Origin: Dipteronia dyeriana
Lineage: Eukaryota > Streptophyta > Magnoliopsida > Sapindales > Sapindaceae
Direction of reading: 5' to 3'
Assembly (NCBI GenBank): GCA_032871835.1
Contig: CM065303.1
Location: forward strand, 19,780,001 to 19,844,000
Length of the DNA stretch: 64,000 bases
Positions 1 to 13,254 of the stretch are shown here, in pieces. The notes beneath the pieces are model-generated. The model was not told where the DNA came from and ran no database searches. It was given only the letters and a program-made list of their open reading frames with translations. Both the position numbers and the translations under genes were made by a program. How positions within the stretch are numbered: position 1 is the stretch's first letter; the number at the start of each line of letters is the position of its first letter.

Positions 1-225
1 TAAAAAAATTGATAGGTATAGAGATCCAAGATCTCCACCATCCATATCAAAGAACGGCAGCGTGAGCGGATTTTGATTCACCATCCAATCTGAATCTATA
101 CTAGGTATAACAAAAATCCCTGACCCAGTCCAAACCCGCGAGTCGGGGATTTGTGAATCAAAAATAATATTACTATTATTATTGGTTTATGTTATTATTA
201 TTATTATTATTGTTATTATTATTAC

Positions 226-276
<51 letters not shown>

Positions 277-408
277 AATTATTATTATTATATCATTTCT
301 TTTTGAAATACAACTACTGCCGGGACCTAGCAAGATTAATTAGACTCTATAAGCACGATACAGAATACTACTTCCACTATTGGGGAGAGGTTACATATGG
401 AATACTAT
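1..408. other. intergenic sequence before solo LTR, with ATT microsatellite
   Basis: No gene is visible. The stretch holds an interrupted (TTA)n/(ATT)n microsatellite at about 189-293, which gives a meaningless leucine-rich reading frame, and then the 5-bp sequence ACTAT that abuts the solo LTR. Confidence 0.7.
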
Positions 409-2102
409 TGGGATTATGCTAGATGACAAAAGTGTAATAATGTATCTGACAATCTTTTCATATTAATAAAGTGATTTCTAGTTTAACAAATCTTATAGCA
501 TTTATAGTTTAATTATTATAACTGTCAAAAGTAAATAATCATAAGGTCAAAAGATTATAAGAAAGGAAAAAATACTTGTACATCTGGATATGTATGAGGT
601 AAACATAATTCTTTAGTTAGCCTTGAATAATTTTCACAACTTAAGATAAAGGTTGTGCACCTTTATCTTGTCAAAGTTGTGGATTCTTTTGCTAGCATTT
701 GAGTGAGATCAAATGTGTTATGATGAGTCTAAAATCATCAAAGTGTGGTGTCTTTAGGTAAAATAATCTAGTGCATTGGGTGCATTGTATAGGATCACAG
801 TGAAATACTTTATCCAGAACCGTCAATGGATAAAAGTTTTCACTTGAAGACAATCGGAGAGTCTATCTCAATCCTGAGCCAAATGATGGACTTATGGTTG
901 CAAGTGTTATCATTTGAGTTATCAGTGAGTACGATTATATAGCATAGTCTATCATCAATAGCTTGATAGTATTCATTTATTAACCAATAGATAACTTCAT
1001 TTATAGATATGGACATCGTGGCTCCATTTATTAAATGAGAGTAGAATATCATCATATGAATATTTTGAGGTATTGGATATTAAATCTTAACGTTAATTTT
1101 TTATAGTGTCTATTGAAATATGGTATATGGACAAATCAAAATATCCAAGTTTAAAATGCGGTCATATGAGTAAATATTATAACTTGGAGAGCTATAGGTA
1201 GTCTATGAGCTCTTTGCGATTACTGATATTTTTCACGAGGATACACTATCTCCATTAAAATTATTTATGGTATAAATGAGAAATATTAACTTATTCTATC
1301 TTTATTTAAGAGTTCAATTTTAGTTCTTTAGTGGAATGAATTAAAATTAACAGATCGGACCTAAGTGAATCAATTGTATGTTGTGATTAGGTTATGTCTA
1401 TTAGAGCTTAAATTTAGATAGCCCGTCAAGATCCCCGATCCATACAAACTTGCATGGATCACTTGATATATTATACCGAACTAATTTATGGGTCCATCTA
1501 CAATTATATTAAGGCATGTGGACTTGTTTCCTTTTTGGTAAGAATGAGTCTAGCTCACATGTGGACTTTTTATTAAAGTCCAATGAATTTAATAAAATAG
1601 AAAGAAAAAAAACAGTATATTGACCCATGTATAGGTTTGGGTGGCTAGGGCTTATAAAATAGCTTAATATATTGTTTTTAATTTTATTATTTAATTAAAT
1701 AGAAATTATTTAATTAATTGTTTAATTAAAAGTCAACATCTTTTTCCTAGTTGGAGAAGGTCTCCTGGAGTCATATTATTGTTGGTAATATAATAAGTAT
1801 CAAATACTGTATTTGATAGGTAAATAAATAAAAAGAATTTATTTATCCAGTCAGATTAGGAAGTATTTAATTTCTATCAAAACTCTAGTTGACAATTGGT
1901 CAAATTAGGAAGTCTTATTATAATCACAATTTAATTATATTCAACAATTGGTTATTGAATAAATACACTATTTAAGTTGGATTAGGAGTCTTGGTGTGGA
2001 AAATAAATCTTTTTTGAAAATGATTCTTTATCACCAAGTAAATCCACCTAGAGATAGGATTCTTACCTACCAAGTAAATCCTCATTAGGAGAGGATTTGA
2101 GA

Positions 2103-2146
<44 letters not shown>

Positions 2147-2753
2147 TTGAATTCAGCCAATTATTTTTTCTAGAGAAAAATCGGCCAAGGCAAGTTTTCT
2201 AAGAGTAAAATTCGGCCAAGAGAGAATTTTGAGTGTAAAGAATTTGATTCTTGCTTTAGATAAATTCTTCCAACTCTAAAGATATGTGTGTGAAAATTCG
2301 GCAAACAGGAAAAGGAAGAAAGATCCTTTTTGTTTTCGATAGTGCACTAGTAGCATTTGTATCAAAAGGTTTTGTGTACAACATCGAATCAAGGTTCACG
2401 CGAGTTTCAGTCAAATTCATTGATAATTCACAAGTGACCTAATGTTATTTGTTTTTTCTCTTGGAGGATTATTGTGATTAACAAAATAAAAGGATTTTGT
2501 TTGTTTCCCCTCAGGTATACAATTTTAAAAAAGGGAACTCACACTCCTAGGTGATTCACGTTCGTGATTGGATTAGAAGATTTTACAGATTCAATTCGAC
2601 GCTAGATCAATCGTCACGAGAAAAGGGTACGATACTTTTAATATAAGTCAATTAATCTAGGGTTAAGGTTCTTTCTTTTAAAGGGAAATTTTTTAAATAT
2701 ATCAAACCCTAATTTTACGTTTTTACCGCGTTTTGAATCGATTTATCCTTACA
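409..2753 (+). mobile_element. solo LTR, family A, copy 1
   Basis: A 2345-bp repeat beginning TGGGATTATGCT and ending TTATCCTTACA (TG...CA). It is colinear and highly similar to 26379-28734. It is flanked by ACTAT on the left and ACTAC on the right, an imperfect 5-bp target duplication (4 of 5). No gag or pol coding is found inside or beside it, so a solo LTR left by recombination between two LTRs is the simplest reading. It contains a (TA)n tract at 2106-2144. Which superfamily made it cannot be told from the LTR alone. A non-autonomous LTR element with no coding region is the alternative. Confidence 0.75.
2106..2144. repeat. (TA)n microsatellite
   Basis: About 19 uninterrupted TA units inside family A LTR copy 1. 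Copy 2 has only a short remnant at the equivalent place. Confidence 0.9.
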
Positions 2754-3390
2754 ACTACGACTCTCACAATCATAGAGATGGATGCTCCCACGAATCGGGA
2801 GAAAACTCCCCACACATGCTTGTAAAATGTGATAGTGGGACTCGAACCCCTGACCACTTGGTGTTGAAGGGAGGTGCATAACCATCTCTACAGAAAGGTG
2901 ATGTGCATTATTTTATTATTATTATCACTAATATTATTATTATCATCATTATTATATCATTTTATTATTATATTATTTATTTATTTATTTTTGTTTTTGA
3001 CATTATTAATGTCGTTATTATTGTAAATGAACAAGTGATATTTATGAATATTTAAATAAAAAAATAATTTAAATGATGATTCATGTTAAATAATTTAAAT
3101 ATTCATCTAAGTTTTATATTTAGAGATATTTAAATAAAAAAAGATAATTTAAATAATTGTTAAATAAATTTAATTTTTCATTTATATATTTTATTTTATT
3201 TTATTTATCAAAAAAATCAAAATTTTATTATTATTTAAGTGTTATTTCAATTTAAATATTAAATTTATATTTTTAAAATTTAATTTTTAAAATTGGATCC
3301 GAGAAATATTTAAGTCATATTGTTATATATTTTTCGGTTTAATACAATTAAGAGACTGTGCCGAGTAGCCTTTCCATTCTTATACAAAGC
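2754..3390. other. intergenic; possible tRNA-like/SINE remnant
   Basis: An AT-rich spacer. Read on the minus strand, 2815-2890 contains GGTTCGAGTCC, which matches the Pol III B-box consensus, within a stretch resembling a tRNA-derived repeat. No tRNA cloverleaf or A box could be recognised, so no tRNA is called. The last 100 bases are probably the promoter and 5' UTR of the downstream gene. Confidence 0.4.
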
Positions 3391-3488
3391 TTAAACGGTG
3401 CCGTTTGTAAAGTTGTCGATTCCATTTATCGTTCGTTGTCTACATATTCCTGATTCTCTTATGGTCAGCGAGTCTGAGGAGAAAAAAA

Positions 3489-6358
3489 ATGGAAAAATCA
3501 GAAGAAATGAAAAAGCAGAAAGCGGTGGTGACGGTGAAAGCAATAGAAGCAACAAGCGACAACTTCAAAGAGTACGGACAGGTCGTACAAGCTTCATCTG
3601 ATGGTGAAGAGTTTGGTCCTCAAGATGCCCAGTTAGATCTCTCCTCTGGAACACCAAGGTCTTCTTCTTCAAATTAATACTCTTTTCTTCACTCATGTTT
3701 CTGTTTTTGTTTTTGATTTCAGATATGTTTTATTTGCTTAAAAGGGTACATAATTCACTGATTTTTTATTTTATTTTAATTTTTCATGTTTGTTGATGGC
3801 CTTTGTTGAGTCATGACTCATTAGTAGAAGTGATTGATAGAAAGGGAAATTTTGTTGAGTTTATGAGCTGCCCTTTGGTTTTAGACTTGTTATCATGATT
3901 ATTGAATATGAGTGTTTAGATTTTTTTTTTGGTTTCAGTCTTTCAGATATATTTTCTTTGCTTAAACTGATTCTTCCTTGGTTGAATGTGTGTTTTAGTA
4001 CTTATATAGTTAGGACATCAACCGTTTGATACGAACATTTACGTTTTAAAATATTTGTGACGGTACTAACCTGATCATTTTATACCTGTGTTGTTGTATA
4101 TATTGCGTTGTTAATGTACTCTTTAAGAAAAGGTTTGAGTATTTTGGTTGTGCATTGGAATTTGGGATCATAAGTGGAAGTTTTGATAGTATCGGAATAG
4201 TTTGTTGAGTTTATGAAATGCCCTTTTGTTTTTGAGTTGTTCTTATGATGATGACGATGATGATTATCGATGAGTGTTTGATAACTTTGATTGGTTGTTG
4301 CTATTGAGTAGGTTTAGAAAAACTGATGAACTGATTCAAATTCTCTGGAACTCCCTCATAAATTTGAAAGAAATACGTTCATTTTATTATTGTCACGATC
4401 TCTGGACGGTCTCAATATTCCAGTTTCAGATTGTATTATAATATGGCTATACTTCCTTGAACTCATAAACTTAATTAGTTACTGCAGTTGGAGATAATGC
4501 CAGCTTTACAAGTGTATGCTGATTGGAAGTTCTGAATTCGGAGCCACATGTACGAATTCAATTTTATTTCCTAGTCAAAGAATCTTTGTCAATGGTCCCT
4601 GTCATCTTTTTTTGCTCTGGTGAAATTTTATTTTGTAGTCATGCTTAGACAGTTTTCGTAATGTCATATATATGAGAGAGCACTGCAAAGCTTGATTTGA
4701 TTTCGATCTGTGATAGTGGTCGAAAATAAACCCGCACAGATTAAGTCCATGCTACAACTTCACTGAATACTGAACTTGCCAGTAGCAAAAGATCCCATAT
4801 ACAGCAGAGAAAGAATTTCTTCACTGATTCCCGACACCACTGTAGATTATAGCTAGATAGTAACTTTTTGTTAAATTACTGGGAACTCTTCGATTTTGTT
4901 AAATTGTTCAGAGAAGATTATAATGGTATTCTTTACGCATATTGACAGGTTTTACATCATGCATCTCAAATATCGACCACTAAAGTTTTCCACAATAACA
5001 CATCATGCAAGTGTGACACAGTGCCTTGGATCAATAGGTGGTCATGTTTGGTATCTTGGAGTATCGAAGCCATCCATTGTTGAACCGAAGGATCATACGG
5101 GTGTCATTCCCACAACAGGCATTATTGTGCAGTCACACTGTGGTCACTCCTACATTCCTCCAGCCGTAGAAGACGTTCATGTTTTCAGGATCACAGGTCC
5201 TAAGTTCCTAAAACTTAATCGCGGAACTTGGCATGCAGGGCCTTTGTTTAAGGCAGACAATATGGATTTCTACAATTTAGAATTGAGCAATACCAATGTG
5301 AGTGAGCTCTTCACTTTCTATTTATTTTTTCTATATATCTGAATCCATATTTGCTTTGATTCAACGAGTTCAAATAAAATAAAAATCAATCTCACATGTA
5401 TTATGTATTTTGTTAGAAAGGTGTTTTTCATTTCTTGGGATACCGAACACATATCTCACATGTTTTTAGAGTTTGAAAACACACTCCAATTCGTATCCTT
5501 TAAATCAACAATATCTTATAGGGTACGGATATTGATACCCATAAAACTTAACATTACACTCATTTTTATAAGTATATCTATGTCTATTTTTTTTGTTTAA
5601 AAAAACACTATTAAAAGCACCCATCCTAATGTCAATAGTACATTCATTAAAATAAATATATTTATTTTAATACATATTATTTATAAATACTCTTAAATTA
5701 TATCCAACACCCAATTTATGAAAAAAATCATATTATTTTTGGAATCAAAACCTCTTTTAACGATGGTCTAATTTAGTCTTGGCAATATCTCGAATGTAAA
5801 AGGGAATATATGGAACCGTATATAGGGTGAAAAGATTTTCAATATGAAATTTTCTTATTTATACAACTATCTTGAAAAAAAAAACTCATCGATATCTAAA
5901 AAAAAAACTTGTTAATATCTATAGCTATTGTTAAAAAAAATATTTTGTTTATTAATAGAGTTCAAAACTGTATATATAAAAAACAAAGATAATATGATTA
6001 TTATGTGATAATGAGAAAGTTTGAAACTAATAAAATTTGAGTTTATTATAAAAATTAAGGTTTATCACTAGTTATTTTTTTAATAAAGAAATATAATTGA
6101 AGATACGAGTATAATTAATGAATATATATAATATTTGGTTTAATTTTAATTAAAATAATCTTGTTTTTATCGATAAATTTTTATTGAGATATTTTTATAA
6201 TTAAATATTTTAATAAAATATGAATGTACCGATAAATTTTATGGATATCAACCCATCATACAATGTTGCTTCTTTTATTTTTGTCTGTGCAGGTGGTGGA
6301 TCACACAACACATAACTTCATTAAGGAGAATGCAGTGGTGTTTTCTATTGATGAGTAA
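3489..6358 (+). CDS. ureidoglycolate lyase-domain (AllA-like) protein, 3 exons
   Basis: Exons 3489-3658, 4949-5297 and 6293-6358 join with GT-AG introns and agreeing phases (2, 0) into 194 codons plus stop. The product reads as one plant ureidoglycolate hydrolase-like protein of the AllA/PF04115 cupin fold. The region after the first junction runs PRFYIMHL, then THHASVTQCLGS and GGHVWYLGV, and a histidine-rich segment SYIPPAVEDVHVFR. The end is FSIDE. Proteins of this family are annotated as acting on ureidoglycolate in purine/allantoin breakdown. The proven plant ureidoglycolate amidohydrolase belongs to another family, so the reaction here is uncertain. ATG 3489 is chosen because it precedes the conserved VKAIEAT segment; a second in-frame ATG follows at residue 7. 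No targeting signal is obvious. The gene looks intact. The second intron, about 1 kb, is very AT-rich. Confidence 0.88.
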
Positions 6359-6867
6359 ATGTAGACACCTTTCTCCTCGTTTATGTTAAGCCATCTCATG
6401 TATACATTAAATTGAATGACGTACCATTCTAATAACAAATATATTTATCGTGTTTTGTCATTACCATAAACTCGATTTAATTGTTCAAAATTGTTATGAT
6501 GACTCTCCGAAAATGCCCAGCAAGGCATCATAATATAGTAATGACATTGATAGATTTTGCCCTTTTGCTGAATTGAACATCCAGCAAATGGCCAGGCTAA
6601 TGAATATAGCAAACCAAAAAATAAAAATAGAAAAGGTGGGATTCATTTGAGGAATTGCAGAATATCAATCAATTTAATATATAGTTATATAAACAGCACG
6701 AGCTCATTGGCAGGCTCTGTACAACAACCAAGGATATATAATTATTTTTTTCTTCTCCGGTCACTGACAAAATTAATAATAGTACAGTGATGGCAAAATC
6801 TTTTTCCAGAGTTTTTAAAATGCTCAAGACTGAAATCCATCAACATAGCCGCATTGCTAGTTGCTAC

Positions 6868-8779
6868 TCACATCATCTGCACGATTAAGATTAACATTTA
6901 GAATGAGAAAACCTTACTCTGATATCATCCAATGGCGTATCATCATTGTGATTTTCAGGGTGGGAAAAGAATGGAAGAAAAGATCCAAATGCATTCGATC
7001 CACATATCAGCAATTGATAGCAGTCAAGTTTAATACAATTACCTTGAACAACTCCCCAAACATTCCTTGCAGGGGATTTCTACGTTTTATTCCATAAAAC
7101 TTCTCTGCAATTTCATCTAGCAACTGAACAACAGTTTTTCTTGTCAGAAATCGTAAATGCTTAGAAGTCACTTTCCATTAAAGAGATCAACAAATTGATG
7201 ATAATTAACCATATAAGCAATCATAAAGGCAACAATGATGCAAACTGACCTCGTTAAATGCGGGTTCCCTATCTATACTTGGTTTGTAATTGGCTCTCAA
7301 CATGCTAAAAAGTGGGAAAGCATCTCTCTGCAACCTGCAATGGATACAAAAATTCGGAACTATTATTCCATGAACTAGTATGGTCTTCACATGATATTTT
7401 CAGAGTAAAAAAATAAGAATTTGAGTGTAAGTTTTCAGTATATCCGGAATGAATCAAAGAAACAGAACAATATGAAAGCAATTGATCTGAAATTGAATTC
7501 TAAACTCCTGATCGCACAATGGTCAACAGGTATGCATCCTTTCCATATCAGGAAATAGAACACTAAAATGATGAAAAAAAAACTTACGTTTGCAAAAGAT
7601 AGCTTATAAATTGCATTAAATCTGAATGGCAAAACTCAAGCTGCTCAGCTTCCACGTGCTTCATTATTTCCTCCATAAGTAGATTAGCATCTTTCAGATT
7701 ACCCATGGATAAATACCTATCATGGAGAAGAAAAATTTACTTTGTAAGTTAGGACCTCTCATCAACATTAACATTACAAGCAAAAATCATTAACAAAAAG
7801 TTGAATGCTGTACCACATCAAAACAATCGAGTATATAATACATAGTGAGATGATGGATGCATGTTTGTAAGCATCCAAATGTTCCCCAAATTTGAGTGTG
7901 TGATCTACTATAATAACAAAGATATTATACAAAAAACATAAAATTAATGAGACATCAATCCTGAAGATTGATAGTTTGCAGAGCACTTATTTGGAGAACC
8001 AAGGCATTTTGCTTATGTTGAGAATTGAAGAAGGTATTCCAATTAAATGGCAAAATACATGGAAAAATGCATTTGGAAGTGCATTTATATGTAATCTTAA
8101 AATCAACCAACCAGGGAGAAAATAAAAGCAATATAGATTATCAAAAAATTGGAAAGCAAATCATTTCATATAAAACAAATAGAAAACAAGTTGTAACATA
8201 GTTGCAACGTCAAACTTCGCTCCTTTAGAAAAAGAAAGTTTCATATATGAAGTGTTTAAAATTCCTCTAATGTCTATCATAATCATTGTCTTGCCAAATT
8301 TTACCAAGACCTAGCAAAGGAAAGAATAAAAGCTGAAGTACTTAATAACCATAAACATTCATTGGCATCCTAAAAAGATGATAAATGAAGTTGAGCAACA
8401 AAAGTAATTTTTTCTTTTCTTCTTTTTCTATTAAGTGACAACAACGGATTGAGTATTCTATAATAGAATATGAGATGAATTTAAACTGATCATATAAGCT
8501 TCCATCGTCAAGTCCACGATCCTTATCAAGCATTCATGTATAGTGGCAATTGAAAAGTAAAAATGCAGGTAGTTGTCTAGCTCTACAATTAGCTTACATT
8601 AGCATCGCCCTTGCAATTGCCAGATCATCTTCACTCGGATAACACTGCATTTAGTTAACAATAGTGTCAGTTAACCCTGTCGGACAACTACCATGACTTT
8701 CAATTGAATTGTACTCTTTCTTGAAAAATTTCAGAACTTAAAAATAATTACTTTCAGCGCATTCTCTTAAACAATGCAA

Positions 8780-8815
<36 letters not shown>

Positions 8816-10351
8816 TAAAAAAAAAAGCAGATAAGAAACTCAAAAACAAGTTAGTAATTTCAAAATTAAAGCAACAAATTGTAGAAGTTAATTGATTAAA
8901 TTTCTCCACCAGCAATGCTAGTGAATATAAAAACATAAATCTTCAAGAAATCACTAAATTTTGAGTAAAGTATGTCTAAAAGACGAAATGTAAACTTTAA
9001 ACTGTTTGATACAGACACAAATACATAATGCAGAGCATGGTTTGACATTGTACATCTCATTGCATCTTTTTCATCCCTAAATTTAAAAAGAACATGATTA
9101 CATATGTAAGTATGCTGAATACTAAAAGGGCTAACCTTGCTCATGAAATTGACTAAAGTAGAAGCAAACTTGATATGATTGTTTCCTCTAACAAAATGAT
9201 ATGATACTCTAGCCATATCCTGCAAAATTTTTGTATGTTAATGCCAATCAAATATAAGACCCAACAGTATGCATAGCCAGAAAAAGGACACCAGAGTTTC
9301 ACTGATTAAAACTGAGATATTCATATTAGTAAACTACTTGTTAATAAACCGAATATAACAAAAAGTTTAGAGACTTCTATGGAGGAAATCTGGGAAATTT
9401 GACATTCAATTTTAATATGCAAAGGCGTGTTAAAGAACCAAAATGCTTCCAGTAAACACCATTGTGAAATGGATTCCATTAGAAAAATGATGGTAACAAA
9501 CAAAACTGCCGACAGCAAGTCGGTCCAACAAATTTAAAAGGTTCTTACAAGAGGAATAACATGCCAAAATTTCTCAAAAGTTTTAAATAAATTTTAAAGG
9601 GGCATCCAAACAACTGTCAGATATTGGTGAACACAGAAACTGTGCAGATAGAACTCCACATATTATAGATCAAAGAGGAGAAATTTCCTACATATCAAAG
9701 TTATTCTTCAATGTTCTATCATTCCCCTTACGATGCAAGTATAATATAAGAAACACATCATTTCAAAATTGGAATCAGGTAGCAATCTGAAGGATATTAC
9801 TGTTCAAATATGATGTAATGAAATGAAATTCTTAAGTTACTGCCCCATATGAGTCAACATAAATACTAAAAATGATATCACAAGCTTGGTTATGTGTCCT
9901 GTGTCATTTCTGTATGATAAATAGACTTGCTTCATGTGTTAGATACACAGAAGATTTAGTTCCATTTCTCTGAGAGAACCTAATGCACCTGAGTAAAAAC
10001 AATTTTGCTAATAAAGAAGCTGTGAAGCCATTTACAATGAATTTAGCATCCCGCTTCATATTAATGGGATTGAGAAGAAGTTTATGGAACTGAATCTGAA
10101 AAAAATGAGAAGCCATGAAGTTCATGTACTTGGGGAAACTTGAAGCCCGTGTTTTTTTTTTTTTAATCTCAAACATACCAGCTCAGGTGATTCTGAATAT
10201 AAATATTCAGCTAGCATAACATGTATTTCCGGAGATCCAAGTCTAGGAGCTCCAAATTCCACAGACCACCTAAAAACAAAAAAAGGAGCAGACCGTTGGT
10301 ACATTTTAATGACAGCCGAAATAATAAAGCAAACACACTCAATGCCAAACC

Positions 10352-10422
<71 letters not shown>

Positions 10423-10594
10423 ACCAATAATGAAACGTGAAAATACACCTACTCCTTTAAATATCCTTGTCTGTTTATACACAAAAAAGGACACAATCCA
10501 CCAATCCAACTTCATAGCATCACCCTCCCTTCCTCCAGAAGCAGTCCTTGCATACTATTCTCTCTGCATCCTCCACTTATCATGTTCATTCCAA

Positions 10595-10638
<44 letters not shown>

Positions 10639-13087
10639 TCTAAACATCAAGGCTCATAACCTAAATGTGGATGCAAAGCAAAAATTTAGCAACTTACATA
10701 AGCTGCCATCATTACAAGTGATGTCAAGATGTTGCTGTGAAAATTTTCAACCTGTAAGTTTAAGGTCCTGAATGATTTCAATATTTATGGGTCCTTTTAA
10801 AATGTATCCATAGAGCACATGTTGTTAACTTATCTTTATTTACATTTACATGTCAATGTCAAACGCCTGCCTATGTAATGCAGTTGCATACTGCTTTTCA
10901 GCTACAACACTAAGATTCACCCTTCAGATTATGGATTTAATGACCAGATACAGTAAGGCAAAAAGGAAAATCCAAATTGCATAGGCTTCCTGACACAGAC
11001 AACAGATAAACTTTCAGCTATATTATTTTATGAACATTTGCCACGGATAATGGTTGCTCAAACTTAAATACAAAGAAACCAACAAAGCAGATAGCATCAC
11101 ATAATTGTCAAATCACATTGCATCATCTCACTGTCAAAAGACAGGGAGGAAAAGAAAAATACATCATCTCTAGATCTAACGAAAGCATCCATAAAATAAT
11201 TCAAATTCTAATAGAGCACAATGTTTCACCTTAAAGCAGCCTTTAAGAATGATGAGCAACACTCTACACGTATTTTAGCTGCCCCAAGGGCTTCTGCAAG
11301 TTCTTGCACATCGTCATCAAGTCCCAAGTCATGCTTCACAGGAATCTGAGGAAACAACTCGTAGATTTTTCTGACACGACCTAACATATATATTTTGTTA
11401 TAATCATAAAGAACACAAATACATTAAATGGGTAAATTAATAAAACAAACTGCCATGGCCATAAAAAAATGGGTACTTTGCATTAACATTTTGACCAACG
11501 GGAACCAGATAAATAGAAAATAAGTTTACACATGAAAGTTATATCACAAGGCATGAACTGACCAAGGGACTCATCATTATAAGGAATTTTCCCTTTAACA
11601 AGTGTATCCACGAACAATGCAGCAAGCTCTGCCCCACAAGTAATCTGAAAAGTTATCATACCCACAATATTAAAGAACTGGATTCCAAGTAATTGGGTAA
11701 AATATTAAGACTTTGGTAATAAGTAGCCAAGCTCAAGCATATAAACATAAAGGTTCAGTTTCAAATCGTAACACAAACATTACAAACAATGTCCGTGAAG
11801 ATCTAAGACTGAGTGTCAAAAGGACCACCCGGCTTTTTTTTGGTGTATAAGATTGGTACAGGATGAACCAAAGTTTGCAACCTAAGTACATGCCTGGTTA
11901 AATTGTATAAGGCAAAAGTCTATTTCAATTCTGAAAATAATATGTACCTAAATATGTTTATGCACGCTTGTATATTACATGTAGATTTCAAATTGTTTAG
12001 ATGGAAATGCAGCACTGCAGGCAGTGGCAAATATCATGATCAGGTAGCCAGACTGATCTGATGGATATACAAAATGGGGATTCAAAGAGGCCAACTATCA
12101 GAGTTACCAGATTTTTACTACTTACAATCATTTAAACCAACATTTGTAATCAAACTTTGTCTGTCGGGTATAAACCAAACCAAATATCAACTCAAGTAAA
12201 CAATATCGTGGAAATCAGCATCCAGCTTCCATCCGACTCATTTACATGACAAACTTCAATCTCCCAGCGTCAATATTTATGTGGGATTATCGATAAATGA
12301 TAAGAGCTCGAAATGCAAATGCAATGTTCTGCTCTTAATCTATTGATTATAGTTCGCAAACAGATAGATTTAAATGAGTATCAACTGACAAAGATAATAG
12401 GAATTATAGACTACAAAGAGAAAAACCTGGTTCTTTTTCAATTGGAGGCATGCACCGGACTGAAGGAGATCCAGTGCTTCAGAATATCTCTGAGCAGATA
12501 CGTATCTGTATCAACACACAGGGGTCTTTAAGTTGAAAATTGAAAACCCTTTTCCATGGATACAACAAACAACAAACACAATTTTAGGTTCCGCACTACT
12601 GAGTGTCAAAATGACAATTCATATATGTTCGCGAGCAATTATTTTCAGTTAGGCACTAATTTTATGGTTTGATATCAATACCATTATAAACAATTCGTGT
12701 TACTTGGTTACTTAAGAAGGATGAATCTTCGTCATGGAACATAAATTTAAGTCATGATCCGTTGCACGATTGCAGCATCAAATTACTACACTAATTTCTA
12801 AGTTTTACGCAAATTCCATGTCTTTTAGACAGAAAATTAAGATTAACATCAACCATAACATAAACCGAAAAACAACATTGATCGTACCGTGCACAGATAG
12901 ATTTGTACATCTGTTGAGCTCCATAAGAATTACCATCATTTAAAACTTTCTCTATTTTCTCAATGTTCTGCATTTATCAACAAAAATCATAATAACAATT
13001 AAAAAAAAAAACGCAATGAGAAACAATTCTTACTTATCAAGTAAAATTACACAAAAAATGATAACCATAATCATATCCAATTCCGCA

Positions 13088-13133
<46 letters not shown>

Positions 13134-13254
13134 AGTTATTTGATTGCTTTAACAATAAAAAAACACATTTTTGAAATGAAATAAAAAGAAAGAGATTCAA
13201 AATTTGAACCTCTTGCGCCGGAGGTAAAACGACGCGTTTGGGTCTCTGAGACAT
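6868..13254 (-). CDS. GET4 homologue (tail-anchored protein insertion), 12 exons
   Basis: Twelve exons read on the minus strand: 13254-13210, 12967-12888, 12505-12427, 11644-11563, 11380-11230, 10269-10179, 9219-9136, 8644-8598, 7716-7588, 7334-7250, 7123-7043 and 6876-6868. All junctions are GT-AG and phases agree, giving 963 nt or 320 residues, close to the about 324 of Arabidopsis GET4. Landmarks in order: [92 protein letters not shown] and [12 protein letters not shown]. The last exon encodes only MM and the stop. GET4 is an alpha-solenoid cytosolic adaptor that, with GET5-type partners, hands tail-anchored membrane proteins to the GET3 ATPase. No frameshift or internal stop was found. 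Introns hold several microsatellites. Confidence 0.93.
8781..8814. repeat. (TTA)n microsatellite in GET4 intron
   Basis: About 11 TTA units in the intron between GET4 exons 7 and 8. Confidence 0.9.
10355..10414. repeat. (CT)n microsatellite in GET4 intron 5
   Basis: About 30 uninterrupted CT units on the plus strand (AG on the GET4 transcript), about 85 nt upstream of exon 6 in transcript order. Confidence 0.95.
10598..10634. repeat. second (CT)n microsatellite in GET4 intron 5
   Basis: About 18 CT units in the same intron as the 10355-10414 tract. Confidence 0.95.
13088..13131. repeat. (ATT)n microsatellite in GET4 intron 1
   Basis: About 14 ATT units in the first intron of GET4, roughly 80 nt from exon 1. 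Confidence 0.9.

Noticed and set aside
189..422. 77-residue leucine-rich open frame
   Set aside because: It is translation of the TTA microsatellite plus flanking repeat; no protein signature.
840..1055. 71-residue minus-strand frame that recurs at 26808-27023
   Set aside because: Its conservation comes from the two LTR copies being related by descent; no domain, and it lies inside non-coding LTR sequence.
2815..2890. tRNA gene on the minus strand
   Set aside because: Only a B-box-like GGTTCGAGTCC is present; no A box or cloverleaf could be folded by eye.
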